Shown: piece by piece, positions 56,843 to 64,000 of the stretch
Numbering within the stretch: position 1 is the stretch's first letter
How the letters are laid out: each line of letters begins with the position of its first letter
Source of the DNA: Adiantum capillus-veneris
Taxonomy: Eukaryota > Streptophyta > Polypodiopsida > Polypodiales > Pteridaceae
Assembly (NCBI GenBank): GCA_014529385.2
Contig: CM043944.1
Location: 62,832,248 to 62,896,247 of the forward strand
DNA length: 64,000 bases
Direction of reading: 5' to 3'
Program-made: the position numbers and the translations under genes
Notes under the pieces: generated by a model
What the model was told of the DNA's origin: nothing
Seen by the model: the letters and a program-made list of their open reading frames with translations, nothing else
Databases searched by the model: none

Positions 56843-58489
56843 GTCCCTGCCCCTTGTCGAGAGGAGCGGAGTACCTTTGATAGGTCTCCAATCCTGAGAA
56901 GGAAAAACCAACGGACATTGCCTTAGCTACTATGTATCCTTGGGCATGAACCGTTAGTGAAGGATTGGTCCTATCTCACTATGGCGGAGCGTGAACACCA
57001 TAACCCTATCTAAAAACTATCTATAATCAATTATACCTAAAAGTATAAATCTTAGAGTGACCAACCTGTGCGCTTTTTTTCCCATGTTTCAAAAGCACAG
57101 CCGCCAAGGTTTGTCTCTTTTAAGATTTATGACTTTTAAAAAAAACTTCTAGCATTGGAAAAATACCCAACTCATCAGGTCCACCCATCCATAGAATGAT
57201 ATCGTCGGGGTATCATTCTCCCACTTTCCACCCGCACTCACCCTTCTTTTGTTATCTAATTACTACCACACTGTTTAAACATACATGTTCCTTTACTTTA
57301 TTTATGATATTGGTTCATTAAAACAGCCCTTCAAACAGTATTACAAACAATAGTCAAACAAGAAGTCGTCCAATTTTAAACCAACAACCCTTGGATTAGG
57401 TTCACTCAAGAATCTTTACTGGCGCTATTATGTCCGATCGATATATACATTATTTATTAAAACCCTTGTCCTCATGAGCGTCCCATACCACTCGACAAGT
57501 ACTGGTTGTGCTAATCTGGACGTCCTCCCGCCACGGCAAAAACGATGCCAGTCTGGGCGTCATCCTCACGCCACGGCAAAACAAAACTGCAGTATCCAGC
57601 TGGGCTAATTTGGGTGTACTCCCACCACAGCATCAGCGGTGCCATCCTGGGCGTCATCTAACGCCTCGGCAGCAACTGCCACATAATGCCAGCGCTAATA
57701 AGTAGAGAGACTTGAGAGAAACCATACTGAAGGTTTTGGACAAACATTCTTTCCTATAGCAACCAGTTTAACCAGACAATCTTTCCTACTTGTCAAACAT
57801 ATGCCGAGTTTCTTGGGGTTAAGCCCCGTGGTTTCGGTCCGTGTTTTCTTTTCATAAGATAAATATTATATTTCTATGGTCTCGCATATGCAATGATGCA
57901 TAACTTGAAACTTCAATACTAACCTGTACCATAGCTTCAATTGGTCCGATTGGTGGAGACATACCATGTTTCGCAGGAGTTCCCCCGTTGCTTGTACGGG
58001 CTTCATGATCATTAGCGCCTTGTGTTCGAGCACTTTTTGGAGCCATTTTTTGTACTACACTTATGTTATACACTTAGAACATTAAATTGGTCAATTTTCC
58101 TAGTAATCTCCTTGTTTCCAAAGAGAGTCTGTAATTTGAACCCTCGCCAACTCGGATTCACACTTAGTGTTGTTGTTCTACATCTAATTTCTATACATCA
58201 AATATTTGCTAATCGTAATTAATCAAAAATTAAGTGTGTAAACTGTGAGTGAAAGTTTAGGAATGCATTACTTTTATGCTTCACATTTCTAATCCAATTC
58301 TAACTTCAATTTCTATACTTCAACTAAATCAATTTTTAGTATTATTCAAAATTCTACTTAATCTGATTGACAATAAAATTGGTGAATGAGAATTTCATCA
58401 TGTATAATAAGAATATGATGAGTTCTCTTATGTATTAACTTTCAATTAACTATACATAAGTTAATAGTGAAGATATACTAACTAGAAAG

Positions 58490-58670
58490 AGTAGGTATAC
58501 TTAGAGAGATTAGAGTAAGAGAAAACATACACTCACACCTTTTCTAAAGTTAATTGAATCCTACTAATCTATTAAAGAGATTACAGTAAGAGATAGCACA
58601 CACACACACATATCCTTCTTAAAACTAATTGAATCTTACTAATCTATTAGAGAGATTACAGTAAGAGATA

Positions 58671-58702
<32 letters not shown>

Positions 58703-59115
58703 TCTTCTTCAAGCTAATTGAATCTTACTAATCTATTAGAGAGAATAAAGTAAAAGATAGCACACACACACATGTCCTTCCTAAAACTGATTGAATCTTA
58801 CTAATCTGCTAGAGAGATTAGAGTAAGAGATAGCACACAAACACACATAGTTAATTGAATCTTACTAATCTATTAGAGAGATTAGAGTAGGAGATAGAGA
58901 ACACACACACACACACACATATCCTTCTTAAAACTAATTGAAACTTACTGATCTATTAGAGAGATTAGAGTAGGAGATAGCACACACACACACAGAGCTA
59001 ATTGAATCTTACTAATCTATTAGAGAGATTAGAGTAAGAGATAGCACGCACACACACATAGCTAATTGAATCTTACTAATCTATTAGAGAGATTAGAGTA
59101 AGAGATAGCACACAT
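58490..59115 (+). repeat. CA-rich minisatellite, about nine units
   Basis: Units of about 60-90 bp share the core ATTGAATCTTACTAATCTAT, then a GAGAGATTAGAGTAAGAGATAG segment and a variable (CA)n of about 4 to 12 repeats. Unit length differs mainly by the CA run. Confidence 0.9.
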
Positions 59116-59921
59116 ACATCATTCCTAAATTTAATTGAATGCTTAATTAATACGCACCTTATTAGTTCATTAGAGTTTTTGCTCTCTTAGTGGTTTGTGG
59201 AAGCCTTCTCTCTAAGAGAAGTGGCAGCACTTCGTGAGCACTATAGAGGCAATCTCTATGTCTAAAGTGTGAGCATGGCTGCTCTATTTATTGCAGAAAA
59301 CAAAAGGTCCAACTTTTTTTCTCCAAAAGAAAATAATAATAATTAATTTTAAAAAATCTTACCCGCGTTTTTGGTACCCTTGTGGTACCCATCAGCTTGA
59401 CCACTTTGTCATTATCATCAAAAGATAAGGCCACACAACCCCCCCCCCCTCATTAAGATTGGTCAAGATTAGCCTCTCATTTTCATGTGACAGTGTGTCC
59501 CACTTTGTCCCCTCATATGTGAGTCCAAGTGAGTCCATGTGCCTTCATTTGTCATCCCTGTGTATTATTTTGTCTTTATAATTATTTTATTTATTTCCTT
59601 AATGATAATTTACTTTACATTTTTAAGTTAAACTTTATAGTCTTATATTAACTTTACAGCAGTAAAAGAAAATTCTACAATCAGTAAAATAAGTCTTGCA
59701 ATAAGTTAGTTAGTGATTCATATAGCTAAACATGTCAGAATTTTGTAGCGTAAATTTTAAATTCTAGGTTTTCTCAACCTACGATTCATAATTTGAACTC
59801 GAATATCTCAAATAATGAGTGATGGTTTAAAAAAATTCAAATGCGTAATAGAACTTGTGTGAAATTTGAAAGTAGAGACCTTACAGTAATAGTCCAACAA
59901 AAAGCACATTGTAGGTAAAGC
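59116..59921. other. AT-rich non-coding part of the block in H
   Basis: No gene. It has a C-run near 59440-59449 and A/T-rich sequence up to the point where copia RT resumes. Confidence 0.5.
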
Positions 59922-60975
59922 GTGAGGGTGCTTCTCATCACATTTCTTTATATCAATGATTTGCTGATCACCGGACCAAATGAGAGACATATTGTTGAAT
60001 TTAAGGTTGATTTGAATGCTACTTTCAAGATGAAAGATTTGGGGCTGTTGCATCATTACTTGGGTATACAGTTTAAGCAGTGTGATGATGGTATTGCCTT
60101 GTGTCAAAAAGTTACATAGAGACATTGCTACATAAGTTTGGACTTGAGTATTGCAAACCTATTGCCACTCCCATGGAAACAGGTTTGAAGTTGAGTCAAC
60201 ATGATGCTGGTGATCCTACTGATGTCACTCTTTACCAAACTGTTGTTGGTTGCCTCATTTATGTATGCAATAGGAGGCCGGATATTCAATTTGCAGTCCC
60301 ACAGGTCAACAGATTTATGGATAGCCCAGGGTCTAAGCATTGGCAGGCTATCAAGAGGATTTTCCACTACCTTAGTGGCACTTTACATCTTCGCTTGTTT
60401 TATCCCAAGGGGGAATCATTGCCGCCGAACTTACATGCTTTTTCGAACTCAGATTGGGCTAGTTGTTTTGACACAAGAGTGTCCACTAGTGGTTTTTGTT
60501 TCATGCTTGGCAGTTCATGTATATCATGGTTGAGCAAGAAGCAACCTACTGTGGCCACCTCTAGTTGTGAGGCTGAGTACAGGGTAGTCTTCATAGCTAT
60601 CGTTGATTGTGTATGGCTCAGATTCCATATGGCTGATTTGGGTGTTGGACAGGACACTACCAACACTATCTACATTGACAGTCAGAGCGCATTGGCAGTT
60701 GCGAGGAACCTAATTTTTAATGCTCGCACAAAGCACATTGAGGTGCATTACCACTATGTTAGGGAGAGGCTCTCAGCAGGAGAGATCAGCTTGGCTTATG
60801 TGCCAACACAAGACAACCTTGCAGATCTTTCACAAAGGCATTGTCTCGTGAGAAGCTCGAAGCTTTCCACAAAGATTTGGGCTTGCTCCCCTTTGTGGAC
60901 TGATCATGTTCTCAGGGCATGGCACTTCCCTTTACTCATGTGCCAGCTCTTGTTCATTGCATCACTCGAGGGGGG
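59922..60975 (+). pseudogene. Element H: RT end and RNase H
   Basis: Resumes with VLLITFLYINDLLITGPN, where the YVDD catalytic block reads YIND (second aspartate replaced), then FKMKDLGLLHHYLGIQF. A one-base loss in an A-run near 60106-60110 moves the frame. 60101-61093 then reads YIETLLHKFGLEYCKP, PDIQFAVPQVNRFM, SDWASCFDTRVSTSGF and TSSCEAEYRV, then DSQSALAVARN and HIEVHYHYVRERL (RNase H). The copia RNase H ends near LADL; the rest of the frame runs into the LTR. A purine tract CGAGGGGGGA lies at 60967-60976. Confidence 0.8.
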
Positions 60976-60991
60976 ATTTTTACCATATACA

Positions 60992-61205
60992 TGTGGTAGT
61001 GATGTGTGTGAACACATTAGGACTGTCGTGGCATTTTTTCCCTCTTTAGGAGGTTTTTTCCCCTGTGAATTTTATATATGCCCATCACTCTAGGGCTATC
61101 TATCTTTTCCATTGCACACTAAGTAGTACACTCTCAATTGTGTGCCTTGAGCTCACTTCGTCTTCTCCAAGCTGTGTGCATTTCTCTGCAACTCTAATTC
61201 CAACA
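60992..61205 (+). repeat. Possible 3' LTR of element H
   Basis: Starts TGTGGTAGTGATG shortly after a polypurine tract and ends TTCCAACA. No second copy is in the window, so length and ends are tentative. Confidence 0.4.

Positions 61206-61207
<2 letters not shown>

Positions 61208-61269
<62 letters not shown>
61208..61269. repeat. (GA)n microsatellite
   Basis: About 30 GA units directly after the possible LTR of H. Confidence 0.95.
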
Positions 61270-61275
<6 letters not shown>

Positions 61276-61740
61276 AAATGAGCTACAAAACAGCTTATGG
61301 AGATCTTTTCATGTTGAAAATCCAAATCTTAATGCAAGATTATCAACAATACTACCATGAACAATCATTCCCATAAAATCACCATAACTACAACATGATT
61401 GGGCGTAGCTTGCCTCATTATTGGGAAGAAATTTCTATGGATGTATCTTGTCTCATGATTAATTTATATTTAATATTATATCATGTATACTTACCCTGAC
61501 ATTGCATAGATCTTGCAATCTCATTATCAAGCTCAATTGCATCAGGACGAAGGAGGCCATAAAAATTACAACAAATAGATATATGCCTGTTGAGATGTAA
61601 AGAGAGAAAGAGAGTGAGGGAGAGAGACGAGACAAGAGACACGCCATGTACGCTCCCAAAGAGACTGATTCATATAATTGAGGACAAGATACATATATTT
61701 AAGTGAGACCAAGTGGAGTAGAGTGAGCCATATATAGCTC
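61270..61740. other. Non-coding stretch, possibly LTR of element I
   Basis: No gene. On the minus strand it lies after the G-rich GTGGGGGTGCCGGAG (near 61740-61755) that could be a polypurine tract, so part may be the 3' LTR of element I. Not confirmed by a second copy. Confidence 0.35.
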
Positions 61741-64000
61741 CGGCACCCCCACTAAATCAAAGGTCTCTAGCTTTCGATGAAAAAACCCTTGGGGAGTTCA
61801 AGGGAAAAACCCAATCCCTTATAAAAATGTGAAAATATGAACCGGTGATAATGATGTGAAAGTGTATTTTGTATCTATGTACAAATATACAAGTGACCAA
61901 AAGGTCACAATGTGCAAGTGTGGAGTGTGCACAGTGCCTTTGCGTACTGCATACCGGACATAATGATAATGCACAACAATATGCTTTGACTTATTATGTT
62001 GAACAATCTTGTGCAAAGCTAATAGCACTTTGGTTATCACACTACAAGATGTGCTAAAATAAGGAGACTGTCCAGTATCAATCATCATTTGTCAAAGCCA
62101 GATCAGCTTATGACATGCAAGTGATGCACCAACATATTCTGACTCAGTCATAGAAACTGCAACAAAATGTTGTTTCTTGGTGGTCCAAGAAACAACACAA
62201 TCATTTATGAAGAAGAAATTTTTCACTAGTAGGTTGCACAGATAAATGTGAGCTTACCCAATCTACATCTATGTAACCCAAAAGAGAGAGGGATTTCATA
62301 GAGTCCAATGTCAACTTTTGTCAATAGACCAACCCAAAATCTATAGTGCCTTTTAAGTATTTCAAGACACACTTTGCTGTGGATAAATTCTTAAGAGAAG
62401 GATGTGCAAGATGTTGTCCAAGATAATTAGCAACAAACAAAACATCAAGGTGAGTGTTCATGCCAACAAATTGAAGACATTCGATCAAGTTAGCATAAGT
62501 TTGGTTTGTGATAAGTTGACTACCACCTTCAGAAGTGCTCTTTGTAGAACTTGCAAGACAAGGTGTATTAACCAAATGTGAAAATTTCAAACCAAAATTT
62601 TGAATATTATTTGAAATAAATTTTGACTATCAAAGGAATAAAATACCTTTTGTGATGTTCCTTTGACTTTGAATGCCAAGACACGAGTGAAGCTCTCTAA
62701 GATCCATTATATCAAATGCTGAAGACAACAAATTTTTCACTTGCTAAAGAAATCCCAAATCATTGGAAACAAGGATGGTATCATCCACATAAAGAGCAAG
62801 AATCACAAAACTACCACCTTGGTGCTTTATATATAAGTTGGGATCTGAAGAGAAAGAGATAGATCCTTTAGAGGTGAGAAAAAGATCAGATTTTGTATAC
62901 TAGGTCCACAAAGCTTGTTTGAGACCATATAGTGCCTTATGAAGCTAAGCAATAAGGTATTTCTTACTTGGAATAGCAAACGCTTCTCGCTACTCCATAT
63001 CAATTTCCTCTTTCAAATCACCATTCAGAAAATCAGTTCGCGTATCCATTTGATGAGCTTCTAAATTAAATTGAATAGAGAATGCTAATTAAACTCGGAC
63101 ACTTGTAATGCAAACAATTGGTGAAAAGGTCTCTTGATAATAAACACTAGCAACTTGGAAATAACCTTTTGCAACTAAACGTGCTTGAACTTGTCAAAAT
63201 ATCCATCTACTTTTACTTTTGTCTTATATACCCACTTACACTTAATAGTTGTATGACCAGGAGGTAGTTCAATTAGTATCCATGTACCTTTAGAGATAAG
63301 AGAATCATAATCTCCTTCCATAGACTCTTGCCATTGATCCCTTTGTGGAGAAGAGATAGCTTCACTATAAGTAATTGGATCTTCAAAAGTAGAGAAAACA
63401 TTATCAACAATATCATCATCATAAACATAAGCTGTTCGTTAAAAGTAGCATCACGATTTACAATTACTTTCTTGGAGGAAGGGTCATAGAATTTGTAGCC
63501 TTTGAAAGTGTTAGAATATCCAATAAAAATAACTTTAAGACCAAGAGCATCAAGCTTTGTTTTTTTTTCTTTGGGAACATGAATATAAGAAATACATCCA
63601 AAGGTTCAAAAATGAAATACATAAGGAATGTCACTTGTCCATATAGTGATGGGTATCTTATCAGAACGTGCAATAGTAGGAACATGATTCTAAATAAATA
63701 CTACTGTCAAAGTAGCTTTCGCCCAGAGAAAACTAGATAACCCGGAATGAATCAACATACATCTTACAACATCAAGAATAGTGTGATTCTTTCGTTCAAC
63801 AACACCGTTCTATTAAGGTGAATATAGAATAGTGTGTTCATTTTGAATGCCACTGTCAACACAGTAGCTCACAAACTCTCAAGTAACATATTTTCCTCCA
63901 TATTCACTGTGAAGCTTCTTGAGGCGATGACCATTTTGAATTTGGGCAGCCTTGTGGAACTGTTTGAAAATTGATGAGGCCTCAATTTTTGTCTAAGCAA
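61740..64000 (-). pseudogene. Element I: decayed Ty1/copia pol (enters from right edge)
   Basis: Read from 64000 downwards: integrase core with KKLHSEYGGKYVT and NGVVERKNHTILDVVRCML (63950-63740), then FGCISYIHVPKEKK and FKGYKFYDPSSKKVIVNRD (about 63610-63455). RT has YVDDTILVSNDLGFL (about 62805-62760), catalytic aspartates kept, followed by LRELHSCLGIQ and VNTPCLASSTKSTSEGGSQL with LKYLKGTIDFGLVY (62590-62321). The RNase H end is KSKHIVVHYHYVRYAVRKG (about 61990-61930). Stops and shifts are frequent. The 5' part lies outside the window. Confidence 0.75.

Larger units (their letters stand above)
56843..59921. mobile_element. 3079-bp block inside element H
   Basis: Splits the RT of H. GTGAG occurs at both edges (56838-56842 and 59922-59926), but about a dozen RT codons seem missing at the join, so this may be insertion with deletion rather than a clean target duplication. 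Ends are not TG...CA and no clear inverted repeat is seen. It holds GC-rich short repeats with GGGCGTCATC and CCACGGCAAAA motifs (57510-57680) and a minus-strand MAPKSARTQGANDHEARTS start (58044-57880). That start resembles the N-terminus of plant gypsy gag, so part of another retroelement may be present. A CA-containing minisatellite follows. Confidence 0.6.

Noticed and set aside
58490-59115. CRISPR-like array (repeats with variable spacers)
   Set aside because: The variable part is a CA microsatellite and the context is eukaryotic.

Overview
The window looks like an intergenic, repeat-dense stretch of a land-plant nuclear genome. I find no host gene, rRNA or tRNA in it. Almost everything recognisable is LTR retrotransposon. 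There are Ty3/gypsy polyproteins with the second, plant-type RNase H typical of the Tat/OTA branch, a decayed chromovirus-like gypsy primed by initiator-Met tRNA, Ty1/copia elements, and two copies of a divergent gypsy-like family called family X here. Long GA, TA and GT microsatellites and minisatellites lie between them. The species cannot be fixed from the sequence; a large, repeat-rich, possibly non-flowering plant genome is an inference only.

Layout. 1-990 holds a decayed gypsy gag. 1-4.7 kb otherwise has repeats and no gene. 4677-25960 is family X copy 1 on the minus strand. It is broken by a 718-bp hAT-like MITE (8465-9182, 8-bp target duplication) and by element B (9768-25425, minus strand, 177-bp LTRs, target duplication CAACA). 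B is broken by element C (11314-21334, plus strand, Tat-like gypsy). The 3' LTR of C is broken by a 2661-bp insertion (17965-20625). This gives four nested layers.

26173-28771 and 45720-45942 are family X copy 2 on the plus strand, head-to-head with copy 1. It is split by two adjoining Tat-like gypsy elements, D (28772-38019) and E (38026-45719). From 45943 there is a copia LTR remnant, then gypsy element G (LTR end, priming site, leader, gag-protease, to about 55430). Copia element F (47924-53089, target duplication ACCTC) sits in the leader of G. G is followed by a 5'-truncated copia H (about 55440-61205), itself broken by a block at 56843-59921. A decayed minus-strand copia, I, runs from about 61740 off the right edge.

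The two X copies are useful as mutual controls. Copy 2 shows the empty site for the MITE and for B, and copy 1 shows the empty site for D and E, so these insertions are supported by sequence and not only by LTR similarity. All elements appear inactive. Reading frames carry stops that mostly fit C-to-T or G-to-A change, plus single-base indels often in homopolymers. C, E and H have changed reverse transcriptase catalytic residues, and X copy 1 has lost that region. F is the best preserved: one frame throughout with only five stop codons.
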